Made by a program: the position numbers and the translations under genes. Positions 1 to 9,340 of a stretch of 64,000 nucleotides of DNA are shown here, in pieces (position 1 is the stretch's first letter; each line of letters opens with the position of its first letter). The stretch covers positions 4,891,501 through 4,955,500 of the forward strand of contig CM047426.1 of assembly GCA_026168455.1 (NCBI GenBank), given 5' to 3'. This DNA comes from Theocolax elegans. Its lineage: Eukaryota; Arthropoda; Insecta; Hymenoptera; Cerocephalidae. Below the pieces are notes generated by a model. It searched no databases and was not told the origin of the DNA. It saw only the letters and a list, made by a program, of their open reading frames with translations.

Positions 1-101
1 ATAGATCTGCCTGACATGTTTATGTTAAAAATTTTTTTTCTTTATTTAAGAGGGTTCCATACTCAATTTTTGATTATTAATTAATAAAAAAATAAGAGAG
101 T

Positions 102-257
102 ATGTGAAAAAATAAGAGAAGAGGTGCCTTCGTTTAGCAATAATCAAACTGTGTGCTGAATTTCAGATTAAAATATTATTGCGAAATTTTTTCACCTCGT
201 TGAGGTTAGGTTCACATTCTTGCAAACGAAGGCGCCTCTTCTTTTATTTTTTCACAT
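102..257. repeat. Foldback element family F1, internally deleted copy
   Basis: The two ends are inverted copies of each other: the left end reads ATGTGAAAAAATAAGAGAAG and the right end closes with its complement ...TTTTTTCACAT, each about 33 bp. The interior shares the stretches GTGTGCTGAATTTCAGATTA and ACCTCGTTGAGGT with the longer copy at 3853-4105 but lacks most of one arm. No coding capacity is seen. The flank at 258-300 reappears inverted at about 3806-3852, so the true element is larger than these ends. It is most simply a non-autonomous foldback/MITE-like element. Confidence 0.7.
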
Positions 258-1540
258 GCTCTTTTATTTACAAATTTATTACCAATAATCGCTTGCCGAT
301 AAGGTAATGAGTAATCTCTTGTTGAGATTATTATACATTATATTTTACAATATTCGGATATAAAATACATACGATTAGACAGTACATTGTGTTTTATATA
401 ATTGGAGATTACATTTTTTAAGAAATGTCTAAATACTTTTACATACATTGAAACAGTTGGATTACAGCTAATAATATTTGTGAGTATATATAGAGGTGTA
501 AGTGTTGATTACTTTTGAATAAATTGAATACGTTGGTTATTACACAATTGACAATTGCCGTAAAATATGGTTAAAATCTTGAATTTCGTGGTCGCATTCG
601 CAGGTCGGATTATCAAGAATTTCTATACGACTGGAGATGTCACACTCATAAAATAATAATTTTTTATATTTTTTTTATAAACAAATGAATAATTTTTTTT
701 TAATTCTGAACGTAATTTAATAATTGATTTCAAAATCTGGAAAAATATGGGTACATTTATTTTAAAAAATGTAAAAATTACCATTATCTGAGTTTGACAC
801 TCCCTTAGATTTTTTTTCAAGATTCATTCAGATCCGTAAGCGAAATTTTCGTAGCTATGTTAGATATAGCTCCTTTGGCCTTGTAATCAGGTAATTCATA
901 CCTGTGTGATGGGATCTAAAATAATTTATTCTTCATAATTTTAGAATTATTCCGCGCATTTTTTTGGTTTAATTTCATGTTGATACTTCTTGCAAATAGT
1001 TTAAAATTCTTTTTCTTTCAAGTAGTTTTACCGTTCGCTATTCTTACTAAAATCTTGAATTTAAGAAAATTGAAGTTATTCACTGCATCTACCAACCGGA
1101 ATTCCACACAAACGAAGATGTCCACTTAACTGATAATTTTGGTAAGTTCTTTTTTATGAACGATGCTTTTTGCATTACACAATAATATGTGTACACTTTT
1201 TTCTTTAAATTCGGCCGTGATAGTTTGAGTAAATAATAATTGTTACAACTTTTCCTTTCTTTATTTCCTGTTTTTGTAATTCTGTGATATTAATATTTAC
1301 CTCAATCGAATAAATTTAAATTATCTGTGATACCAATTCATCATTATCCAAAGTTAGAGATCTGTCACTGTCATGATAATCGATAGATGAGTATTTTTGG
1401 AGTTTTTGTTAATCATTTTGATTATTTCTATCGATATTTCCTGTATATTCTCTTAAAAGTTCTATTATATTTTCATGATTATATGATTTTCCTAAGAAAT
1501 CATGAAATTCATTCGTTTTTAATTTTTTTAATTGAAAGTT
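258..1540. other. AT-rich repeat-derived DNA without an assignable gene
   Basis: Apart from the ORF2 relic at 540-647, I see no gene here. A - strand stretch at about 810-905 stays open for about 30 codons (RYELPDYKAKGAISNIATK) and may belong to the same dead retroelement, but I do not recognise it. The - strand open stretch 1409-1657 continues the gag-like region of copy A in another frame. Confidence 0.4.
540..647 (-). pseudogene. Decayed C-terminal tail of a non-LTR retrotransposon ORF2 (RNase H-distal Cys/His motif)
   Basis: On the - strand a 35-codon open stretch contains the pattern NPTCECDHEIQDFNHIL. This matches the Cys-x-Cys ... D-x-NH signature found after the RNase H or reverse transcriptase region of many insect LINE ORF2 proteins. 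It ends in a stop at 540-542, and the usual final Cys-Pro has been lost. Nothing else of reverse transcriptase is readable nearby. It lies in the same orientation as the gag-like ORF at 1735-2367, so the two may be the ends of one internally deleted element; that link is inference. Confidence 0.45.
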
Positions 1541-1734
1541 TTTTAAAATCGTTAATACTTTCGATGTCAGTAATTTTGGTTTCCACGTTTTTAACAGAAG
1601 TCCTGTAAGATGGTTTGGAACATGTTGACGAAGCAGGAGGTCTTTTCGATGGTTCATTGAGTAGTACAGGTGATGGTTGTAAATCCAGTATTTCGATATT
1701 GAAATTACTGTTGTCTGTTTCGGTTCATATCTGG

Positions 1735-2367
1735 CTACTGAATTTCAGAATCGTCCTCGTTGTCTGGATGCATGTTTGGGCACGCATTTGAGAAGTGGCT
1801 GTTTTGTTTACACAAGAAACACCACGATGTATCGGTACTCAGGTAAATCCAATGGGTATAATTGTCGAAATTAATTTGCAATGATTCCGGGATCAATTGC
1901 TCGTCTTCACCTTTGACATAGATCTGACGTCTGAACGATAAAATGTGAGACCGTCCTGGTTTACTGAGTTTCGCCTTGATACCGTGGATATTGGATAGCG
2001 GTGAGATACCTATGTTTTTCAACGCACTAAGAATTGCGGAGTCAGGAATCAAAGGATGCACATTCGATATTACCACTCTTTTATTCTTTTCCACAAATGG
2101 TCTAATGATCAAGGTTGAATCTTTGACCTGCACTTTTTTCTTAACGAGGTATTTCGCTTTCTTTTCACTCGACAAGTACACGCACACTCTACCTCCTGAT
2201 ATTTTGGAAAAAAAATCTAATGTCCTAGGGGTTTACCAGTTTTTCGAGGCCATCGATGTAGTCGTCGTTAGTGTAACCATCAATTGATTCGATAACCACT
2301 GCTTGTTCTTTAGTTGGACAACTGGATTGTGCTACTGCGTCAGCGTATGATTATTTTTATATGACAT
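1735..2367 (-). pseudogene. Gag-like ORF1 pseudogene (CCHC zinc knuckle), copy A
   Basis: Reading the - strand from an ATG at 2367, the frame is broken by a missing A near 2350 and an extra T near 2212 relative to copy B. It then stays open as 150 codons at 2187-1735. Recognisable parts are the block SNVHPLIPDSAILSALKNIG, then HILSFRRQIYV, then the knuckle CFLCKQNSHFSNAC (C-x2-C-x4-H-x4-C). This layout matches the ORF1 gag-like proteins of insect non-LTR retrotransposons, with a Tx1/L1-like flavour. Its role would have been binding element RNA. No reverse transcriptase follows, and the open frame ends in TAG with frameshifted continuation to about 1410. Confidence 0.7.
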
Positions 2368-3384
2368 CGCTGCACTTTTGGTTTAAATTTCTAATAATTA
2401 ACACTCCCTTATCTCACGCAAATTCTGGTTTGTAAGACACTTTCACTGTTATCAATTCAATTTGACCGGTGGAATATGCTTATCTCGAAATTGAGCTTCG
2501 CGTCAAACACGTTTGCTCGCGACGGTGTTCAAAACCGGACTACCATGTGAAAATGAAAAAATATATGAAATCAATAATCCAGATGATGTAGATACAATCG
2601 TACAAAAGTGCAGGGAACACCTGCAAATATCTAAAAATGTATACTGTTGTTGAGTAATCAATGACACTGCGAGCTTTGCGGTCGAATTAATATACACTCC
2701 CCACATGCAAGGACATGAAAACAAACACACGTGACAAAAGCTTTTCTCTTCGAATAGTTGTAAGTGAAATAAAAGTGCCAACTACAATGATAGTAAATAT
2801 CGTTCTTTATCTAAATTTTTGTTTCAGTAGAACTTTGGAGACTGATAATATGATACTTGTTGTTCCATGTCAAACCTTATTTATTATCAAAATTCAATTG
2901 TTACATATATGTAGAAGTATATGGTCTACTCTTCAGTGCATTAAATATCTTATTTAAATATTGTTTTTCAGGACGTGACTGTGCATTTGTAAAATGGGAA
3001 TTCGAAAGCGCGATTGATATTTAAAATTGTAAGCTGGTGTATCATTTATTTCAGATTTACAATAATTTATGAGTTACCTCGTGTAATTTTCAAATTAGCT
3101 GTATATTTAAAAATTAATTTGATTTCCGTTCCTTCGATAAAGTGATTCATAAGATGTATGGAGCATTTTGGACATTGCAAATTACGCATCAAACGTAAAT
3201 AAATTAATGAATTATAAATTAAATAGTAAACTTGATAACACAGCGAAAAAAAACCATAATAATGTAAGTAACGAAATGATAAAATAATCCATACAATAAT
3301 TACGTCGAATTTAAATACGAACATAAACCATCACATAAAGTTAAAAGTTTCCGAAATTAAAAAACAAAAATTCGACAATTATAG

Positions 3385-3770
3385 TTAAGGGGGTACCAAG
3401 TCAAGTTTCATCTCCCTACCTTAACCAGCCTCAAAAACTCATAGAAAATGAGTTATAATTAAAAAGGACGATAATTAACGCAATTTGAGGAGAACAGTCC
3501 CCTTCCTTATTAATAATTTACCTCAGTTCAAAATTTGAAAAAAAATCGATTGTTTTCGAGTAATTCCTCACCAAAATTTATGATAATTTCATGCAATTTG
3601 AGATTATACGCTCGACTATTTAAAGGCATGCCAAGATTTTAGGTAAGGGTTTCTCGAAAACTAGTTAATATTATTGCTTCAAATTTAAAAGACAGATAGA
3701 TTATTAATAAAGAAAGGAACTGTACTCCTAAATTTACGTAAATTAACTTTCTTTTTTAAGTATAAGTAAC
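3385..3770. repeat. TTAA-bounded foldback element M1, copy A
   Basis: It starts TTAAGGGGGTACCAAGTCAA. Its left half (about 3470-3590) is an imperfect inverted copy of its right half (about 3640-3760): both contain the AACAGT/ACTGT plus TTCCTT...TTATTAATAA block in opposite orientation. There are no open frames. TTAA ends suggest mobilisation by a piggyBac-like transposase (known TTAA preference), but no transposase is present in the window. Confidence 0.6.
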
Positions 3771-3852
3771 GGGGTGTGCCATAGGCAATATTTATCCTCC
3801 CTATCGTTATCGGCAATCGCGATTATTAGTAATAAATTTGTAAATAAAACAG

Positions 3853-4105
3853 CATGTGAAAAAATAAGAGAAGAGGCGCCTTCGTTTATTAATAATCTAA
3901 CTGTGTGCTGAATTTCAGATTAAAATTATATTGCATTTTTGAGAAAAGTCTTACCAAAAATGTGAACCTAACCTCAATGAGGTGAAACGATTTGATATTT
4001 TTGGTAAGACTTTTCTCAAAAACGCAATAATATTTTAATCTAAAATTCAGCACACATAGTTAGATTGTCAATAAACGAAGGCGCCTCTTCTCTTATTTTT
4101 CACAT
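3853..4105. repeat. Foldback element family F1, near-complete copy
   Basis: This is a near-perfect palindrome of about 253 bp. It runs from CATGTGAAAAAATAAGAGAA to its complement ...CTTATTTTTCACAT, with arms of about 115 bp meeting at the small palindrome ACCTCAATGAGGT (3971-3983). It lies exactly between the two copies of the 2.2 kb duplication. A diverged relative lies inside SERCA intron 4 (about 55622-55835). Its transcript would fold into one long hairpin. Confidence 0.8.
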
Positions 4106-4114
4106 ACTGTTCTA

Positions 4115-6350
4115 CTTTTTTAAAATCGTTAATACTTTCGATGTCAGTAATTTTGGTTTCCACGTTTTTAACAGAAGTCCTGTAAGATGGTTTGGAACAT
4201 GTTGACGAAGCAGAGGTCTTTTCGATGGTTCATTGAGTAGTACAGGTGATGGTTGTAAATCCAGTATTTCGATATTGAAATTACTGTTGTCTGTTTCGGT
4301 TCATATCTGGCTACTGAATTTCAGAATCGTCCTCGTTGTCTGGATGCATGTTTGGGCACGCATTTGAGAAGTGGCTGTTTTGTTTACACAAGAAACACCA
4401 CGATGTATCGGTACTCAGGTAAATCCAATGGGTATAATTGTCGAAATTAATTTGCAATGATTCCGGGATCAATTGCTCGTCTTCACCTTTGACATAGATC
4501 TGACGTCTGAACGATAAAATGTGAGACCGTCCTGGTTTACTGAGTTTCGCCTTGATACCGTGGATATTGGATAGCGGTGAGATACCTATGTTTTTCAACG
4601 CACTAAGAATTGCGGAGTCAGGAATCAAAGGATGCACATTCGATATTACCACTCTTTTATTCTTTTCCACAAATGGTCTAATGATCAAGGTTGAATCTTT
4701 GACCTGCACTTTTTTCTTAACGAGGTATTTCGCTTTCTTTTCACTCGACAAGTACACGCACACTCTACCTCCTGATATTTTGGAAAAAAATCTAATGTCC
4801 TAGGGGTTTACCAGTTTTTCGAGGCCATCGATGTAGTCGTCGTTAGTGTAACCATCAATTGATTCGATAACCACTGCTTGTTCTTTAGTTGGACAACTGG
4901 ATTGTGCTACTGCGTCAGCGTATGATTTATTTTTATATGACATCGCTGCACTTTTGGTTTAAATTTCTAATAATTAACACTCCCTTATCTCACGCAAATT
5001 CTGGTTTGTAAGACACTTTCACTGTTATCAATTCAATTTGACCGGTGGAATATGCTTATCTCGAAATTGAGCTTCGCGTCAAACACGTTTGCTCGCGACG
5101 GTGTTCAAAACCGGACTACCATGTGAAAATGAAAAAATATATGAAATCAATAATCCAGATGATGTAGATACAATCGTACAAAAGTGCAGGGAACACCTGC
5201 AAATATCTAAAAATGTATACTGTTGTTGAGTAATCAATGACACTGCGAGCTTTGCGGTCGAATTAATATGCACTCCCCACATGCAAGGACATGAAAACAA
5301 ACACACGTGACAAAAGCTTTTCTCTTCGAATAGTTGTAAGTGAAATAAAAGTGCCAACTACAATGATAGTAAATATCGTTCTTTATCTAAATTTTTGTTT
5401 CAGTAGAAACTTTGGAGACTGATAATATTGATACTTGTTGTTCCATGTCAAACCTTATTTATTATCAAAATTCAATTGTTACATATATGTAGAAGTATAT
5501 GGTCTACTCTTCAGTGCATTAAATATCTTATTTAAATATTGTTTTTCAGGACGTGACTGTGCATTTGTAAAATGGGAATTCGAAAGCGCGATTGATATTT
5601 AAAATTGTAAGCTGGTGTATCATTTATTTCAGATTTACAATAATTTATGAGTTACCTCGTGTAATTTTCAAATTAGCTGTATATTTAAAAAATTAATTTG
5701 ATTTCCGTTCCTTCGATAAAGTGATTCATAAGATGTATGGAGCATTTTGGACAATTGCAAATTACGCATCAAACGTAAATAAATTAATGAATTATAAATT
5801 AAATAGTAAACTTGATAACACAAGCGAAAAAAACCAATAATAATGTAAGTAACGAAATGATAAAATAATCCATACAATAATTACGTCGAATTTAAATACG
5901 AACATAAAACCATAACATAAAGTTAGAAGTTTCCGAAATTAAAAACAAAAATTCGACAATTATAGTTAAGGAGGTACCAAAGTCAAGTTTCATCCTCCCT
6001 ATCTTACCAGCCTCAAAACTCATAGAAAATGAGTTATAATTAAAAAAGGGCGATAATTAACGCAAATTGAGGAGAACAGTCTCCTTCCTTTATTAATAAT
6101 CTACCTCAGTTCAAAATTTGAAAAAAAATATCGTTTGGTTTTCGAGTAATTCCTCACCAAAATTTATGATAATTTCATGCAATTTGAGATTATACGCTCG
6201 ACTATTTAAAAGGCATGCCAAGATTTTAGGTAAGGGTTTTCTCGAAAACTAGTTAATATTATTGTTTCAAATTTAAAATACAGATATATTATTAATAAAG
6301 AAAGGAACTGTACTCCTAAATTTACGTAAATTAACTTTCTTTTTTAATTA
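4115..6350. repeat. Large direct duplication, copy B (about 2.2 kb)
   Basis: This is the second copy of the 1541-3775 unit. It begins directly after the F1 foldback element and is cleaner than copy A: in two places where copy A has a frame-breaking indel, copy B keeps the frame. The middle (about 5000-5960) has no gene I recognise; it holds a few ORF-like fragments and polypyrimidine-CAG motifs near 5400, 5549 and 5632 on the + strand. Confidence 0.85.
4311..4943 (-). pseudogene. Gag-like ORF1 pseudogene (CCHC zinc knuckle), copy B
   Basis: From the ATG at 4943 the - strand reads in one frame for about 210 codons, interrupted only by an in-frame TAG at 4802-4800 (codon 48) before the block SKISGGRVCVYLSSEKK. 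The following 150 codons are identical to copy A: RRM-like SNVHPLIPDSAIL block, HILSFRRQIYV, and the C-x2-C-x4-H-x4-C knuckle near the C-terminus, ending EDDSEIQ. The length suits a short gag-like ORF1. The same TAG is present in copy A, so the element was already dead when the segment duplicated. The exact retrotransposon clade is not certain. Confidence 0.7.
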
Positions 6351-6777
6351 TAATTAATTTTAATTTGTAATTTTCACCCTCCATTGTTGAATGAGTAAAT
6401 AGTCGTTTGTAAAGGGTCAATAATAAATAAATCCAATTTATTTATGTATGTGCACAACGTTTCGTCTGCTAGGTTTGCAGACCTCTTCAGGTGCTTGATA
6501 ATGAATATAATGTTACAGCCCAAGTGAGCTTTATTCGACGAGCTTTATTCAAGTTTATTCGACGAAGCTCACTTGGGCTGTAACATTATATTCATTATTA
6601 AGCACTTGAAGAGGTCTGCAAACCTAGCAGACGAAACGTTGTGCACATACATAAATAAATTGGATTTATTTATTATTGACCCTTTACAATCGACTATTTA
6701 CTCATATAATTAATTTTATGTAATTTTTGAGGTCGGCAAGGTAGAGGGGACAAAACTTGGCTTTGGCACCCCGTTAA
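5966..6777. repeat. TTAA-bounded foldback element M1, copy B, interrupted by a nested palindrome
   Basis: The left end is TTAAGGAGGTACCAAAGTCA. The right end, read in reverse complement, is TTAACGGGGTGCCAAAGCCA, so the element has inverted termini and TTAA on both sides. The right arm is split by the palindrome at 6391-6705. Removing the insert leaves an element of about 0.5 kb with no coding capacity. Confidence 0.7.
6391..6705. repeat. Near-perfect palindrome, two 140 bp arms, nested insertion
   Basis: The arms at 6391-6530 and 6566-6705 are exact mirror positions about one centre and differ at only about three bases that I can find; the spacer is 35 bp. Each arm carries a hairpin (GTCTGC...GCAGAC) followed by GAAACGTTGTG. 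On the - strand of the left arm this hairpin is preceded by CTGAAGA. It has no open frame. It could be a pair of inverted retroelement termini or a young foldback transposon. Confidence 0.8.
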
Positions 6778-6902
6778 ACATAAAAAATAAAAGAAATAAA
6801 CAAGTTAGTGAAACAATAAATTAAGTAGTTGTATTAAGTGTAAGAACAAATTAATAAACAATGAAATCAAAAACCAAATTAAGCAATAAAAGCTCTTTAT
6901 AG

Positions 6903-7623
6903 TTAAGGGTATGAGAAACTAAAAAAATTGGAATCTCCATTTATTTTTTAATTAAAAAATAAATTGACTTTTTCCAAAAAATTTCTTTGTAAAACTCTTC
7001 TACCTGCTCTAAATAGTATGTATGATTCTTTTCAAAATTTTTTATCACTAAATAATCGAGATTTTCGTGCAGCCGCAAGGATCAATTTTTCACCTAATCG
7101 TTACCGATGAAAAGTGGTTATACATTTTTAATCAATTTAAAATTAATTATTACAAAAAATTCTCTAGTCAGTTTTCTATATGTTAATCAAACGTTTCATA
7201 TGATTTTTTCCAGATTCTTAGTTTACAGAAAATACCGTATTTACAGAAAATTCTTGGGCTTTTAAAAGTGGATCCCTGTAATTTGGCTATAACATCTCCT
7301 TAATATAAAATTATATAACAAAGTGAAACATGAAATAAATATTATATTGAAATTTTTAAGAACTTTACGGATACTCTATCAAAATATAATGTTCGCACCA
7401 CAGCCGTAAATCTTTACAGCCTTGTATGTAAAGTAGCAATCCTCACACCAGCTTTGCACGCTATTTTCCATACGTGGCCGTGAAATTCATCTTTACGTCA
7501 AGCTCTCTCTTATGTTTTAAGCTACCTGTATGAATTTTTTCAGATGTTTAATTCAATATTTTCAATTGAATTTTTGAATTGAAAGGGGTACATCCCTATA
7601 ATTTGGCTCCGACACCCCCTTAA
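6903..7623. repeat. TTAA-bounded repeat family M2 (composite, two right-hand termini)
   Basis: Two terminal sequences face left. One ends at TTAA 7620-7623, preceded by CCCTATAATTTGGCTCCGAC; the other ends at TTAA 7300-7303, preceded by CCCTGTAATTTGGCTATAAC. Both have a subterminal TTTTTTCCAGATT or TTTTTTCAGAT block about 80-90 bp inside. In reverse complement the same terminal and subterminal blocks start the repeat at 57273 in SERCA intron 6. A TTAAGGG left end is at 6903. No coding capacity; outer limits are approximate. Confidence 0.5.
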
Positions 7624-8854
7624 AGTCATAATCTATTGATTCAAGTGATAAATATATCAAAATATAACAAAAATCAAGCAGCATACTCTAAATCGAGCCA
7701 TCGCTAAATTAGCAAAACAAAACAATGAAAACTTAACCTATAAAAAATCCTCTTTCTCTTCCAGTGTACTTTTTTTCATTACAAAAAAGAAAGAAAAACC
7801 TATTGTCTTTTTTTATCGAAACACTCGATCTAAATTGTTTCATCCAATCTATTTCACATTAAACACATGATGTTTACAGGGTATCTGAAAATTTGACTCT
7901 TTGTCTGCTTCCAATGTTGCAATTCTGGTAAATTCTTTCCAACATCATTTATTAACGCAACATTTTTTGTTTATTATTATAATTGTTTACGCATATTTTT
8001 GTTTGAAATATGACAAAGTGATAGATAACAATCAAAGGAAGGGCAATGGTGTCTTTATTTTTATCTTCTCGGTTGGTATAAATATTAAGTATTCATCCCC
8101 TTAACTTTAATTTTAATTTTAACCGTGATATCAATTTGCATTGTGTAAGACTGATTTGTGTATTTATTCTTATATTATTTATTCATACAATATTCTTTAC
8201 TAATATCTTATCAACATTGTTTTGCTTATTGTATCTGATATTTGTATATTTTCTTATTTGTTCTTTTAACCCGTCCGAGATTATGTCCATGAGGAAAGGA
8301 AAACTTTCCTTGATACCGTCTGTGTATTGAATTATTCTTTTTTCAGTTATTTAGAGAATAGTTAGGAAGAGTCAATCATAGCTTAGAATTTACGTTGATT
8401 ATCTATATTTGCGAAAGTTATGTTGGTTGGGAAAAATTTCAATTAGGAATCTCGCTGTTAAGTGCTAAGATTCAAGGGTTCCTTATCTGCCTCTTGCTCG
8501 AGGCTTGCCTCGTCTCTAATTTACCTTCACTTTTGCATTAATGTGCGGGTAGAGAATTGCCTTCTAAAGCCTTATTCGTCCCTTCGTCTAAAGGTGGTCT
8601 TAAGCGTTTTCTCAATTTCCTCACTGAAGTTCCTTCGCTTGACAGCCTTCAGTTTACCCTTTGTCATTAGACCGCACGAATCGTGCGTTTAGTTCTTTTT
8701 ATTAGGGTAAAATATTTATAATGCAGATAAACCTGTACTTGAATTGTTCGACTTTCCAGTCATGGATCCACATTTCCGCATCCATACACGTTAATTGAAG
8801 CTTTTGCTGTGAGTATGTTAACAAGTTGAAGACTAGAGTTTGTTGTCAATTTAT
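7624..8854. other. Unassigned DNA
   Basis: No gene, RNA or clear repeat boundary is recognisable. A slightly GC-richer stretch at about 8440-8710 stays open on both strands for 60-75 codons without a motif I know; on the - strand it reads KGKLKAVKRRNFSEEIEKTL, which may be a retroelement relic. Confidence 0.35.
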
Positions 8855-8863
8855 TGTTTGATT
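8855..8863 (+). repeat. Target-site duplication, left copy
   Basis: TGTTTGATT immediately precedes the truncated LINE and is repeated exactly right after its (AAT)n tail at 9332-9340. Confidence 0.65.
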
Positions 8864-9331
8864 AGACAAGCTAAAGCCACACTCGGGAATGCAATAAGTA
8901 GACACTGGGTAGAAGGGCTTTAGGAATTTAATAGAAATACAGCACGCAAATTAATGGAAATATTTACTGGGCATGGAAATTTTCGATACCACAAGTATAA
9001 AATGGGACCGGAAGCAGACCCACTATGCCGAAAGTGCAAAGAGGTGAATGAAACACCTTTACACATATTACGTGAATGCCCCAGAATCATGATGAAAAGA
9101 TAGCGCCTTACATTTCTAATTGATGTCCACGGAATACTTGCCGTATGGCAGAGCCTTTCTGTAGAAAACCAAGGACCTATTAGAAAGCTCACTCAGGTGA
9201 CAGAACAGCCTTGCTGTACACTTGGGAGGGCCAAAAATGGGAAATGACAAACGGGACGCAAAGAGAATAACCAAGTGCCTTGCATACTCCTGTAATAAGG
9301 GGTTGCCGACTGAAATAATAATAATAATAAC
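8864..9331 (+). pseudogene. 5'-truncated non-LTR retrotransposon (LINE) 3' end, I-like
   Basis: On the + strand, codons from 8951 to the TAG at 9101-9103 read a decayed C-terminal ORF2 segment containing TGHGNFRYHKYKMG and then LCRKCKEVNETPLHILRECP. This is the post-RNase H Cys-x2-Cys...His-x4-Cys motif of insect LINE polyproteins. Upstream codons back to 8882 stay in the same frame with one stop. The element ends in a short (AAT)n run (about 9315-9330). It is flanked by 9 bp direct repeats, which fixes its length at about 468 bp. The 5' truncation, A/T-triplet tail and target-site duplication are standard target-primed reverse transcription products. A TAA-type tail is typical of the I clade; the clade call is inference. 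Confidence 0.75.
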
Positions 9332-9340
9332 TGTTTGATT
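9332..9340 (+). repeat. Target-site duplication, right copy
   Basis: TGTTTGATT follows the (AAT)n tail and matches 8855-8863 exactly. Confidence 0.65.

Larger units (their letters stand above)
1541..3775. repeat. Large direct duplication, copy A (about 2.2 kb)
   Basis: The sequence from AAAATCGTTAATACTTTCGA at 1541 onward is repeated at about 4115-6350 with a constant offset of about 2576 bp. The 150-residue - strand open frame inside is identical in both copies. Most differences are single-base insertions or deletions in short homopolymers, and copy A usually lacks the base. The unit contains the gag-like pseudogene, about 1 kb of unassigned DNA with several acceptor-like TTTTTCAG motifs, and a TTAA foldback element at its right end. 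Confidence 0.85.

Noticed and set aside
2503..2781. 92-codon - strand open frame, repeated at 5079-5357
   Set aside because: Present in both copies of the duplication, but Cys/Ser-rich with no known domain; the opposite strand is equally open. Treated as part of the repeat.
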